DNA of 64,000 nucleotides. Origin: Nocardioides sp. CER19. GTDB taxonomy: Bacteria; Actinomycetota; Actinomycetes; Propionibacteriales; Nocardioidaceae. The first letter of the stretch is position 1. The number at the start of each line of letters is the position of its first letter. Where the stretch lies: the NCBI RefSeq assembly GCF_029846275.1, contig NZ_JARVWS010000001.1, positions 372,001-436,000 on the forward strand. The letters are read 5' to 3'. Below, piece by piece: positions 1 through 9,125 of the stretch. The position numbers and the translations under genes are program-made. Below the pieces are notes generated by a model that saw only the letters and a list, made by a program, of their open reading frames with translations, was not told where the DNA came from and made no database searches.

Positions 1-1
1 C

Positions 2-1231
2 ACGCTCTCGCCGACCGCCGCCTTCGCGGGGGTCGCCGCCGTCTTCGCCGCCTTCTTCCTCGCCGCCGGCGCACCGACGCCGCTGCTCGCGCTCCGCCAG
101 CAGGAGTGGGGCTTCTCGGCCGGGACGCTGACCCTCGCGTTCGCCGTCTACGCCCTCGCCCTGCTCGTCGCGGTGCTGGTCGGCGGCTCGTTGTCCGACC
201 ATGTGGGTCGGCGTCCGGTGCTGCTCGGCGCGCTGGCCGGCGAGCTCCTCGCGATGGCCGTCTTCCTCGTGGCCACGGACATCACCTGGGTGATCGTGGC
301 CCGGGTCGTCCAGGGACTCGCGACCGGCTTCGGTACCAGCGCCTTCAGCGCCGCGATCGTCGAGCACGCGCCGGACCACCTCAAGCGGCTCGGTGTGAGC
401 TTTGCGGGCACGGCGGCTGCCGGCGGGCTCGGGGTCGGCGCCCTCCTCACCGGGGCGGCCGTCCAGTTCACTCCGGACGCCAACGCGCTCGTCTTCGGCG
501 TCCTCGCCGTCGTGATGGTCGTCGGCTTCGGGGTCGTCGCCCTCACGGCCGAGACGGCCACCGCCCGTCCGGGCGCGCTGCGGTCGCTCGACCCGCGGAT
601 CACCGTCCCGGCGCCCGCTCGACGCGAGCTGCTCGGCGGCATCCCGGTCCACCTGCCTGGCTGGATGCTCGGCGCGTTCTTCATGGGCCTCTCGCCGGCG
701 GTGCTGCGCGTGCAGTTCGGGCTCGACGGCGGCCTCGTCGCCGGGTTCACCGCGTTTCTGGCGCCGTTCTCTGGCGCCGTCGCCACGCTGGCCTTCGGTC
801 GCCTCACCGCGCGCCGTACGACGGTCAGCGGCGTCGGCCTGGTCCTCATCGGGACCGCCGTCGTCATGGTCGGCGTCGACGCCGAGTGGCTGCCGCTCGT
901 CTGGCTCGGCGGGATCGTCGGCGGTGCCGGCTTCGGCGCCTCGTTCGCCGGGCACCTTCGTCTGATCGGCCCCCACGTCGAGCCCCACCAGCGCGCCGGC
1001 GTCTTCGCCGGCGTCTACACGACGGCGTACCTCTCGTTCGGCATCCCCGCCATCATCGCCGGCCAGCTCGCCACCCACCTCGGCCTGCTCCCCACGGTCG
1101 AGGGGTACGGCGCCGTGGTGCTCGTCGTCGCCGTCGTCGGCCTGCTCGTCCAGCTCACCCTGGCCCGGGCGGACTCCGCCGCTGCCGAGGCCGACGTCGC
1201 CCCCGACCCGGTGCTGCGCGAGGCGGCGTGA
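2..1231 (+). CDS. MFS transporter (5' end outside the window)
   Basis: Major facilitator superfamily secondary transporter of unknown substrate, in the cytoplasmic membrane. The frame is open from base 2, so the true start lies upstream and only the C-terminal part (409 residues) is visible. Directly visible are many hydrophobic segments and the MFS loop 2-3 signature (GGSLSDHVGRRPVLL, near residues 60-74), followed by alternating helices to the end at DPVLREAA. It is followed 21 bp downstream by a co-directional LLM-class oxidoreductase, so they may be co-transcribed. The fold is secure; direction and substrate cannot be told from sequence. Confidence 0.85.
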   Translation, partial: TLSPTAAFAGVAAVFAAFFLAAGAPTPLLALRQQEWGFSAGTLTLAFAVYALALLVAVLVGGSLSDHVGRRPVLLGALAGELLAMAVFLVATDITWVIVARVVQGLATGFGTSAFSAAIVEHAPDHLKRLGVSFAGTAAAGGLGVGALLTGAAVQFTPDANALVFGVLAVVMVVGFGVVALTAETATARPGALRSLDPRITVPAPARRELLGGIPVHLPGWMLGAFFMGLSPAVLRVQFGLDGGLVAGFTAFLAPFSGAVATLAFGRLTARRTTVSGVGLVLIGTAVVMVGVDAEWLPLVWLGGIVGGAGFGASFAGHLRLIGPHVEPHQRAGVFAGVYTTAYLSFGIPAIIAGQLATHLGLLPTVEGYGAVVLVVAVVGLLVQLTLARADSAAAEADVAPDPVLREAA

Positions 1232-1252
1232 GCGCGGGATAGCGTCGGCGAC

Positions 1253-2140
1253 GTGAAGTTCTCCCTCTGGCCCAACGCGGCCCGTCCCGCCGGCGAGATC
1301 CTCACGGCCGCGCGGGAAGCGGACGCGGCGGGGTGGTTCGGCGTGTGGGTGGCCGACCACTACATGCCCAACACGGGCGACACGTCGTTCGCTCCCGGCG
1401 ACACCCACGAGGCGTGGGGGCTCCTGCCGGCGATCGCGGCGACGACCGAACGGGTGCGGGTCGGGACGCTCGTCTCGCCGACGTCGGTCCACCACCCGGC
1501 CCTGCTGGCCAACCGCGCGGCGACGATCGACCACGTGTCCGAGGGCCGGATGGTGCTCGGCCTGGGCGCGGGGTGGCAGATCAACGAGCACGCGGCCTAC
1601 GGCATCGACCTCGAGGCGCCCGGCCGCCGGGTCACGCGCTTCGAGGAGTCGATCCAGATCGTGCGCTCGCTGCTCAGCGAGCAGGCGACGACCTTCCACG
1701 GCGAGGTCTTCACGATCACCGACGCCCCCTGCGACCCGAAGCCGGTGCAGGAGCGGCTGCCGATCCTGGTCGGGACGGGCAGTCCGCGGATGCTCCGCAT
1801 CACCGCCCGGTACGCCGACGAGTGGAACACCTGGGGTACGCCGGAGTCCGCCGGTGCGGTCCGGGTGCGGCTGCTCGAGGCGTGCGACAGGGTCGGTCGC
1901 GACCCGGCCACCGTGTGGTGCTCGGTCAACGCCATGGTCGACCTCGACGGCGAGACACCTGCTCCGGGCCGGCCCCACATCGCGGGGTCGGCGGAGCAGC
2001 TCGTCGACCTGATGGGGGCCTACGCGGAGGCGGGCTTCGACGAGTTCAACCTGCCCGACGGCAACCTCGGCGCGGCGCTCACGGAGCGCAGCGACCGGGT
2101 GGCGCGGTTCAAGTCCGAGGTGATCGACCGACTGGGCTGA
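1253..2140 (+). CDS. LLM class (probably F420-dependent) oxidoreductase
   Basis: Luciferase-like monooxygenase family, TIM-barrel, 295 residues with a GTG start. The N-terminus (MKFSLWPNAARP, then WFGVWVADHY near residue 30) and the VSEGRMVLGLGAGW segment near residues 95-108 are typical of actinobacterial F420-dependent members; GTGSPRMLRI near residue 175 matches the usual phosphate-binding strand. Such enzymes transfer hydride between F420H2 (or FMN) and small substrates; the substrate is not predictable. The 3' end overlaps the convergent EamA gene by 32 bp. FMN-dependent monooxygenase is the main alternative. Confidence 0.85.
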   Translation: MKFSLWPNAARPAGEILTAAREADAAGWFGVWVADHYMPNTGDTSFAPGDTHEAWGLLPAIAATTERVRVGTLVSPTSVHHPALLANRAATIDHVSEGRMVLGLGAGWQINEHAAYGIDLEAPGRRVTRFEESIQIVRSLLSEQATTFHGEVFTITDAPCDPKPVQERLPILVGTGSPRMLRITARYADEWNTWGTPESAGAVRVRLLEACDRVGRDPATVWCSVNAMVDLDGETPAPGRPHIAGSAEQLVDLMGAYAEAGFDEFNLPDGNLGAALTERSDRVARFKSEVIDRLG

Positions 2141-3071
2141 GGCTCTGGTCGAGGAACGTCGGCCGGTCGGCCCGCGGGTCGGGCACGCCGCGACGTCGGC
2201 GTACCGCCTCGATGACGGCCGGCTGCCCCAGCAGCGCGCCGCCGAGCACGAGCACGATGCCGACCGCCCGGACGATGCCGAACGACTCGCCCGCCAGTGC
2301 GACGCCGACGACCGTGCCGGTCACGGGGTTGAGCAGGCCGACGAGCGAGACCGCCGCGGCCGGGAGGCGTCGCAGGCCCGCGAACCAGGCGGCGTACGCC
2401 GCGACCGTGCCGAGCAGCCCGAGGAACCCGAACCCCGCGGCCGCGCGGCCGTCCAACGCAGGCGGTGCGCCCTCGACGGCGAGTGCGACCGGTGTGAGGA
2501 GCAGTCCTCCGAAGACCAGCTGCCAGGCCGTGAAGGTCGCGAGCTCGACCGGCGGACGCCAGGTCTTGACCAGGATGAACCCCAGGGACGAGACCGCGAC
2601 GGCGGCGAGCGAGGCGAGCACGCCCCACGGATCGGCGGAGACGCCGCCGCGCAGGACGAGCAGCGCGACGCCACCCACCCCGACGATGGCCGCGGCCAGC
2701 GAGGCGCGGTGAGGTCGCTCGCCGGCGAGCGCCCAGGCGAACAGCATGACGGCGATCGGCGACGTCGCGGTGATGGTGGAGGCGAGGCCGCCCGGGAGGC
2801 GGTAGGCGGCGACGAAGATCAGGACGAAGAACGCCGAGAAGTTGAGGGCGCCGAGCAGTGCGGTCCGCCACCACCAGGAGCCGGACAGCCAGCCCGGACG
2901 CAGCGCGAGGAGCAGCAGCCCGAACGGCAGCGCGCGGACGGCGGCACCGAAGAGCGGCCGGTCCGGCGGAAGGTAGTTCTCGGTGACGTAGTAGCCCGCG
3001 CCCCAGGTCACGGGTGCGATCGCGGCGACGCCCAACCATTTCGCTTCCATGGAAGACACAATATCTTCCAT
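2109..3071 (-). CDS. EamA/DMT-family exporter
   Basis: Drug/metabolite transporter superfamily, 320 residues, with about ten hydrophobic helices in two EamA repeats. The ATG at 3071 gives MEDIVSSM; a second in-frame ATG at 3050 (MEAKWLG) sits within the palindrome TTCCATGGAA and is a credible alternative start that would place the whole dyad 3061-3080 upstream of the gene. Divergent from the MarR regulator at 3092, whose likely operator overlaps this 5' end, so the exporter is probably MarR-controlled. Substrates of related exporters include amino acids and drugs; the cargo here is unknown. Confidence 0.85.
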   Translation of the reverse strand: MEDIVSSMEAKWLGVAAIAPVTWGAGYYVTENYLPPDRPLFGAAVRALPFGLLLLALRPGWLSGSWWWRTALLGALNFSAFFVLIFVAAYRLPGGLASTITATSPIAVMLFAWALAGERPHRASLAAAIVGVGGVALLVLRGGVSADPWGVLASLAAVAVSSLGFILVKTWRPPVELATFTAWQLVFGGLLLTPVALAVEGAPPALDGRAAAGFGFLGLLGTVAAYAAWFAGLRRLPAAAVSLVGLLNPVTGTVVGVALAGESFGIVRAVGIVLVLGGALLGQPAVIEAVRRRRGVPDPRADRPTFLDQSLSPVGRSPRT

Positions 3072-3080
3072 GTCAGATAT
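3045..3080. promoter_or_regulatory. MarR-type operator between divergent exporter and regulator
   Basis: Two dyads lie in the 20 bp between the divergent starts and their margins. ATATCT (3061-3066) is a perfect inverted repeat of AGATAT (3075-3080) with an 8-bp spacer, and TTCCATGGAA (3045-3054) is a perfect palindrome. This is an AT-rich island in otherwise GC-rich DNA, as expected for a MarR dimer site and promoter core. The function is inferred from position next to the MarR gene. Confidence 0.6.
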
Positions 3081-3091
3081 ATTCCGCTGTC

Positions 3092-3580
3092 ATGACTGAC
3101 CACGTCGCACGGGTGATGGAGCAGTGGCGACGCGAACGGCCCGATCTCGACCCGTCCCCCCAGGGAGTCATCGCCCGGCTGCACCGCGTCGGGCTGCGGC
3201 TGACCGAGGAGCTCGTCGCCGTCTACGCCGAGCACGGTCTCGGCGAGGGGGAGTTCGACGTCCTGGCGACGCTGCGCCGGCAGGGGCCGCCGTACGCCCT
3301 CACGCCGGGGGACCTCGCCGCGCAGACCATGGTCACCACCGGCGCCGTCACCAAGCGCGTCGACCGCTGCATCGCCCAGGGCTGGGTGACCCGGGCGGTC
3401 AGCGCCGACGACGCCCGCGGTCGCGTCATCGCGCTGACCGACGCCGGCCGCGAGCTGATCGACGGGGCCTTCACCGCGCACATGGCCAACGAGCACCGCC
3501 TGCTGGAGGTCTTCACGGCCGCGGAGCTCGAGCAGCTGGCCGGCCTGCTGCAGCGGTGGGCTGAGGACCTCGGCGCTTAG
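3092..3580 (+). CDS. MarR family transcriptional regulator
   Basis: Winged-helix regulator of 162 residues starting MTDHVARVMEQW. The central DNA-binding unit is visible as GEGEFDVLATLRRQG, LAAQTMVTTGAVTKRVDRCIAQGWVTR and the wing DDARGRVIALTDAG, matching the MarR recognition helix and beta-wing. The start was chosen because frame extensions upstream run through the AT-rich operator into the neighbouring gene. It is divergent from an EamA exporter, a classic ligand-responsive repressor/exporter pair; the ligand is unknown. Its stop is one base from the end of the convergent XRE gene. Confidence 0.9.
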   Translation: MTDHVARVMEQWRRERPDLDPSPQGVIARLHRVGLRLTEELVAVYAEHGLGEGEFDVLATLRRQGPPYALTPGDLAAQTMVTTGAVTKRVDRCIAQGWVTRAVSADDARGRVIALTDAGRELIDGAFTAHMANEHRLLEVFTAAELEQLAGLLQRWAEDLGA

Positions 3581-3581
3581 G

Positions 3582-4118
3582 TCACTCGCCCCGGTCGCCG
3601 GGTGAGGTGATGACGAGGACCGCCGTGGCGGGACCGTCGACGGCGGCGTATCCGTGCTCCACGTCGCTGACCCAGGTGACCGCCTGGCCCGGACCGAGGT
3701 CGACCTCTCCGCCGACCCGGCCGACGCGGGCGCGTCCGCTCGTGAGCAGCAGGTGCTCGCGGACACCGGGGCCGTGCGACGGCGAGCGGTGCGCTGACGA
3801 CGGGTCGAGAGACAAGAGGTACACCTCCACGACGGTGCCGTCCGGGTGCTCCGCCGCGTCGAGCAGGCGGGCGTCGATGCCCGGGGATGCGACGGTGCTC
3901 CCGGCGCGCTCGGCGAGCAGCGTCGCCAGCGGGACGCCGAGGGCGCCCGCCAGGGCGTAGAGCGTGGCGAGCGTCGGGTTGCGGGTGCCGTTCTCGAGCT
4001 CGGAGAGCGAGCCCTTGCCGATGCCCGCGGCGGCGGCGAGGGCGCCGAGGGAGAGCCCGCGCTCGTGTCGGACGGTCCGCACGCGCGCGCCGACGGCGAT
4101 GGCGAGCTCGGTGTCCAC
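3582..4118 (-). CDS. XRE family regulator with C-terminal cupin domain
   Basis: 178 residues. The N-terminal helix-turn-helix (about residues 8-63) shows VRTVRHERGLSLGALAAAAGIGKGSLSELENGTRNPTL in pieces typical of XRE/Cro proteins; residues 100-178 form a small cupin-like beta-barrel (REHLLLTSGRARVG, DLGPGQAVTW) that would bind an effector. Divergent from the BenE-type carrier at 4169, with paired operators between them, so it probably controls that carrier and itself. The effector is unknown; benzoate or a related aromatic acid would be consistent with the carrier family. Confidence 0.9.
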   Translation of the reverse strand: MDTELAIAVGARVRTVRHERGLSLGALAAAAGIGKGSLSELENGTRNPTLATLYALAGALGVPLATLLAERAGSTVASPGIDARLLDAAEHPDGTVVEVYLLSLDPSSAHRSPSHGPGVREHLLLTSGRARVGRVGGEVDLGPGQAVTWVSDVEHGYAAVDGPATAVLVITSPGDRGE

Positions 4119-4139
4119 GACTCGATCCTAGTCGCCAGG

Positions 4140-4175
4140 GTTCTGTCTACAGAACTAGTGTTCTGTCTATGGAAC
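4140..4175. promoter_or_regulatory. Paired 16-bp operators upstream of the BenE-type carrier
   Basis: GTTCTGTCTACAGAAC (4140-4155) is a dyad with perfect 6-bp arms. A second copy, GTTCTGTCTATGGAAC (4160-4175), follows with its start 20 bp later, about two helical turns, so two dimers would bind the same DNA face. The second copy overlaps the ATG of the carrier gene (4169). It is next to the divergent XRE-cupin gene, which is the natural candidate binder. Confidence 0.65.
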
Positions 4176-5320
4176 GCACCGTGGCTGCCGGCATCATGAC
4201 GGCGCTCGTCGGCTTCACCAGCTCCTTCGCCGTCGTCCTCGCGGGACTGCGAGCCGTCGGAGCGTCACCCACGCAGGCCGCGTCGGGTCTGGTGGCCGTC
4301 TGCGTGGCCCAGGGACTCGGGATGCTCTGGCTCACGCGGCGCTACCGCCTGCCGCTGACCCTCGCCTGGTCGACCCCCGGAGCAGCCCTGCTCGCGTCGA
4401 CCGGCGCCGTCACCGGCGGCTGGCCGGCCGCGGTCGGTGCCTTCCTCGTCACCGGGGGCCTCATCGTGCTCACCGGCCTCTGGCCGCGGCTCGGCGCGCT
4501 GATCGCGGCGATCCCCACCGCGATCGCGCAGGCGATGCTGGCGGGTGTGCTGCTCGCCCTGTGCGTGGAACCGGTCCACGGTCTCCTCGAGGATCCGTGG
4601 CTGGTGGCGCCGGTCGTGCTCACCTGGCTGGTGCTGCTGCGCCTCGCCCCGCGCTGGGCGGTCCCTCTCGCCTTCGTCGTCGCGTTCGCGGGGATCAGCG
4701 TCGACCTCGCACGCCACGGCGGGCTGGTCGGGCCGCTGGTGCCTCGACTCGACCTGACTGCTCCGACCCTGACCTGGTCGGCCCTGCTCTCCCTCGCGGT
4801 GCCCCTGTACGTCGTCACGATGGCCTCGCAGAACGTGCCGGGGGTCGCCGTGATGTCGTCCTTCGGGTACACCGTGCCGTGGCGCGCGGCGATGACGGTC
4901 ACCGGCCTCGGCACGGTCGCCGGGGCGGCGGCTGGCGGTCACGCCGTGAACCTCGCCGCGATCACCGCCGCGCTCGCTGCCGGTCCCGAGGCGCACCCCG
5001 ATCGCGAGCAGCGCTGGCGGGCCGCCCACACCGCGGGCTGGGCCTACCTCGTGCTCGGCGGGCTCGCGACGGCCCTCGCGAGCGTCGCCGTCGCTGCGCC
5101 CGCCGGGGTGGTCGGCGCGGTCGCGGGTCTGGCGCTGCTCGGCACGCTCGGGTCCGCCCTGGCGGGTGCCACCTCGGCAGTCGACGGGCGCGCGGCAGCG
5201 ATGGTGACGTTCGTGGTCGCGGCCAGCGGGGTGACGCTGGCCGGGATCGGCGCCGCGTTCTGGGCGCTGGTCGCCGGGCTCGTCGTCAGGGCCGTCACCC
5301 GGGAGCGGATGCCCGGGTGA
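4169..5320 (+). CDS. Benzoate/H+ symporter family transporter (BenE-like)
   Basis: Integral membrane carrier of 383 residues with about 12 hydrophobic segments, start MERTVAAGIMTALVGFTSSF. The sequence pattern (GFTSSFAVVLAGLRAVGAS, the central MASQNVPGVAVMSSFGY around residues 219-235, and GGHAVNLAAITAAL) matches the BenE/NCS2-like benzoate transporter family, which imports benzoate with protons. The ATG lies inside the second of two operator copies, so regulator binding would occlude initiation. No aromatic-ring degradation gene is adjacent, so the substrate should be treated as unproven. Confidence 0.85.
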   Translation: MERTVAAGIMTALVGFTSSFAVVLAGLRAVGASPTQAASGLVAVCVAQGLGMLWLTRRYRLPLTLAWSTPGAALLASTGAVTGGWPAAVGAFLVTGGLIVLTGLWPRLGALIAAIPTAIAQAMLAGVLLALCVEPVHGLLEDPWLVAPVVLTWLVLLRLAPRWAVPLAFVVAFAGISVDLARHGGLVGPLVPRLDLTAPTLTWSALLSLAVPLYVVTMASQNVPGVAVMSSFGYTVPWRAAMTVTGLGTVAGAAAGGHAVNLAAITAALAAGPEAHPDREQRWRAAHTAGWAYLVLGGLATALASVAVAAPAGVVGAVAGLALLGTLGSALAGATSAVDGRAAAMVTFVVAASGVTLAGIGAAFWALVAGLVVRAVTRERMPG

Positions 5321-5360
5321 GGATGCGCGCCGGGGTGGCCGTCGGTGGCACGATCCGGTT

Positions 5361-6377
5361 GTGCGTGACTTCATCCAGGGCCTGCCCAAGGCCGAGCTCC
5401 ACGTCCACCACATCGGCTCCGTCTCGCCGCGCATCGTCTCCGAGCTGGCCGGTCGACACCCCGGGGTCGTGCCGACGGACCTCGAGGAGCTGCGCAGCTA
5501 CTTCGCGTTCCGCGACTTCGGCCACTTCATCGACGTCTACCTCTCCGTCGTCGACCTCGTGCGGACCCCTGAGGACCTGCGCTACCTGACCTACGAGATC
5601 GCCCGCGACATGGCCGAGGCGCAGTCGCTGCGGTACGCCGAGCTCACCTGCACCCCGCACACCTCGGTGATCCGCGGCATCCCGATCGAGGCCTACACCG
5701 AGGCGATCGAGGACGCCCGCGTGGCCGCCGAGCGCGACTTCGGACTCGTCCTGCGCTGGGTCTACGACATCCCGGGCGAGCTGGGTGTCCCAGCCGCCGA
5801 CGCGACGCTGGGCTATGCGCTCGACCACGCCCCGGAGGCGCTGGTCGGGTTCGGGCTCGGCGGCCCCGAGGTGGGGGTGCCGCGGCCGCAGTTCCAGCAG
5901 CACTTCGAGGCCGCGGTCGCGGCCGGGCTCCACTCCGTCCCGCACAGCGGCGAGACCACCGGCGCCGACACGGTCTGGGACGCCGTACGGCTGCTCAAGG
6001 CGGAGCGGATCGGACACGGCACCTCGGCGGCGCAGGACTTCACGCTGCTCGAGCACCTGGCCGGCGAGGGCATCGCGCTCGAGGTCTGCCCGTCCTCCAA
6101 CGTCGCGACCCGTGCGGTCGCCTCGATCGAGGAGCACCCGCTGCGCACGTTCGTCGACGCGGGCGTACCCGTGTCGATCGCCTCCGACGACCCGCCGATG
6201 TTCAACACGACGCTCAACCGCGAGTACGAGATCGCCGCCGAGCTGCTCGACCTCGACCGCGACGGCATCGCCGACCTGGCCCGCTCGTCGGTGCAGGTCT
6301 CCTTCGCGCCTGAGGACGTCAAGACGCGGATCCTCGGCGAGATCGACGCGTACGTCGTTTCTCCGGTGGTCGAGTAG
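5361..6377 (+). CDS. Adenosine deaminase family protein (possible aminodeoxyfutalosine deaminase)
   Basis: Metal-dependent amidohydrolase of 338 residues with a GTG start. Zinc ligands and catalytic residues are visible: H14 and H16 in PKAELHVHHIGS, H195 and E198 in PHSGETTG, H219 in ERIGHGTS and D276/D277 in ASDDPPMF. The HVHHIGS variant differs from the HLHLEGS of classical adenosine deaminases and resembles the Streptomyces subgroup, some members of which deaminate 6-aminodeoxyfutalosine in menaquinone synthesis (recollection of the family, not shown here). The last codons and stop fall in the repeat at 6369-6462. Substrate unresolved between adenosine and aminodeoxyfutalosine. Confidence 0.85.
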   Translation: MRDFIQGLPKAELHVHHIGSVSPRIVSELAGRHPGVVPTDLEELRSYFAFRDFGHFIDVYLSVVDLVRTPEDLRYLTYEIARDMAEAQSLRYAELTCTPHTSVIRGIPIEAYTEAIEDARVAAERDFGLVLRWVYDIPGELGVPAADATLGYALDHAPEALVGFGLGGPEVGVPRPQFQQHFEAAVAAGLHSVPHSGETTGADTVWDAVRLLKAERIGHGTSAAQDFTLLEHLAGEGIALEVCPSSNVATRAVASIEEHPLRTFVDAGVPVSIASDDPPMFNTTLNREYEIAAELLDLDRDGIADLARSSVQVSFAPEDVKTRILGEIDAYVVSPVVE

Positions 6378-6462
6378 CCGACGAGCGCCGGCGAGGCTGC
6401 GTCGCGAGACCACGCGCGTGGGGTCTCGCTACGCCCTCGCCCAGCGGCTCGGGCTACTCAAC
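6369..6462. repeat. Dispersed palindromic repeat (GGTCTCGA/TCGAGTAGCC family), copy 1
   Basis: A long imperfect hairpin. The left arm begins TCGAGTAGCC (6370-6379) and ends GCGAGACC; the right arm begins GGTCTCGCTACGCCC and ends GGGCTACTCAA, with the loop ACGCGCGTGG between. The TAG stop of the preceding deaminase gene (6375-6377) is the TAG of TCGAGTAGCC, so the repeat supplies the stop codon. Related copies occur at 22405-22512 and 43127-43221, and shortened ones at 19005-19050 and 60028-60049. Confidence 0.7.
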
Positions 6463-6497
6463 GGCGAAGGGCTGACGGCTCGGGCTACCCGAACGAG

Positions 6498-6529
6498 GAA
6501 CGGCCCCTCCCGGGTGGGAGGGGCCGTTC
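6498..6529. terminator. Bidirectional hairpin terminator
   Basis: Perfect 14-bp stem GAACGGCCCCTCCC (6498-6511) / GGGAGGGGCCGTTC (6516-6529) with a 4-nt loop, between the convergent ends of the deaminase (6377) and the ferredoxin reductase (6545). There is no clear U-tract on either side, which is common for actinobacterial terminators. Confidence 0.75.
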
Positions 6530-6544
6530 GTCCGCTGGTTCGGG

Positions 6545-7885
<1,341 letters not shown>

Positions 7886-7907
7886 GTATCAATCCTCCAG
7901 AGGCTGC

Positions 7908-7926
7908 AAAGGCAAGCCTAACTTGC
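7908..7926 (-). promoter_or_regulatory. Candidate iron box (DtxR/IdeR-like) upstream of the ferredoxin reductase
   Basis: AAAGGCAAGCCTAACTTGC matches 12 of 19 positions of the palindromic DtxR/IdeR consensus TTAGGTTAGCCTAACCTAA, including an uninterrupted AGCCTAAC core. It also contains a perfect dyad GCAAG-CCTAA-CTTGC (7912-7926). It lies 22 bp upstream of the reductase ATG, a good operator position. Role inferred. Confidence 0.4.
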
Positions 7927-8024
7927 ACGGGGTTCCCAGCCACTGAGAGTTGTCTCACGCTCCGGACCGGGCCCGACGCGGCCCCCAGAGGGCATAGAAA
8001 GTTCGGTTCGCGCCTTCTTCCAGG

Positions 8025-9083
8025 GTGACGACTCAGGTGCAGGGTGAGCGGAAGGTCCCGGGCGGCAAGCTGGTCCGGGTCGCGGCGCGGGTGGAGGACG
8101 GCCGGCTGGCCGACGTCGTGTTCTCCGGTGACTTCTTCCTCGAGCCGGACGAGGCGTTGGAGCGGATCCGTTCCTCCCTCGAGGGGATCTCGGTCGACGC
8201 CCCGTTCGACACGCTGACCGCCCGGGTCGCGGAGGCGACCGAGGGTGCCGTGCTGCTCGGGTTCGAGCCGCGCGACGTCGCGCTCACGGTGCTCCGGGCG
8301 CTCGGCCGTGCGACGACCTGGGAGGACCACGACTTCGAGCTCGTCGAGACCGGCCCGCTCGAGCCAGCGGTCCAGATGGCGCTCGACGAGGTGCTCGCTC
8401 GCCAGGTGGCGGAGGGCCGGCGGACGCCGTCGCTGCGGATCTGGGACTGGGCCTCGAGCGCGGTCATCATCGGCTCCTTCCAGTCGCTGGCCAACGAGGT
8501 CGACAGCGAGGCCGCCGAGCGCCACGGCGTCAGCGTCGTACGCCGGATCTCGGGCGGAGGCGCGATGTTCGTCGAGCCGGGCAACACGATCACCTACTCG
8601 CTCTACGTCCCCGGCACGCTGGTCGCCGGGCTGAGCTTCGCGGAGTCCTACGCCTTCCTCGACGCCTGGGTGCTGCGCGGGCTGCGCGCCCTCGGCGTCG
8701 ACGCCTCCTACGTCCCCCTCAACGACATCGCCTCACCGCTCGGGAAGATCGGCGGAGCCGCGCAGAAGCGGCTGGCCGCCGGCGGGGTGCTCCACCACGT
8801 GACGATGGCCTACGACATCGACGCGGAGAAGATGCTCCAGATCCTGCGGATCGGTCGCGAGAAGCTCTCCGACAAGGGCACCCGCAGCGCCGCCAAGCGG
8901 GTCGACCCGATGCGGGCGCAGACCGGCCTCGAGCGGGAGAAGGTCGTCGAGGGCCTGCTGGACGAGTTCGAGGCGTCGTACGGACTGCGGCGGGTGCCGC
9001 TCGACGCGGCGACGCTCGCCGACGCCGAGGAGCTGGCCGCCACGAAGTTCAGCGACCCGGCCTGGCTGGCCCGGGTTCCCTGA
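8025..9083 (+). CDS. Lipoate--protein ligase-like protein with swapped domain order
   Basis: 352 residues, GTG start (a second in-frame GTG lies at 8037). Residues about 8-95 (GGKLVRVAARVEDGRLADVVFSGDFF in pieces) look like the accessory domain normally found at the C-terminus of LplA, whereas residues about 110-320 form the BirA/LplA catalytic domain with the lipoate-AMP motif RRISGGGAMF at 173-182 and the candidate catalytic lysine K241 in LGKIGGAAQ. It would activate lipoate or octanoate and attach it to E2 or GcvH lysines. The order accessory-then-catalytic is the reverse of E. coli LplA. No lipoyl-enzyme genes are adjacent. Confidence 0.85.
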   Translation: MTTQVQGERKVPGGKLVRVAARVEDGRLADVVFSGDFFLEPDEALERIRSSLEGISVDAPFDTLTARVAEATEGAVLLGFEPRDVALTVLRALGRATTWEDHDFELVETGPLEPAVQMALDEVLARQVAEGRRTPSLRIWDWASSAVIIGSFQSLANEVDSEAAERHGVSVVRRISGGGAMFVEPGNTITYSLYVPGTLVAGLSFAESYAFLDAWVLRGLRALGVDASYVPLNDIASPLGKIGGAAQKRLAAGGVLHHVTMAYDIDAEKMLQILRIGREKLSDKGTRSAAKRVDPMRAQTGLEREKVVEGLLDEFEASYGLRRVPLDAATLADAEELAATKFSDPAWLARVP

Positions 9084-9125
9084 CCGGCGGCGCGACCACG
9101 GCGGGGATCGGGTAGGAAAGGACCC

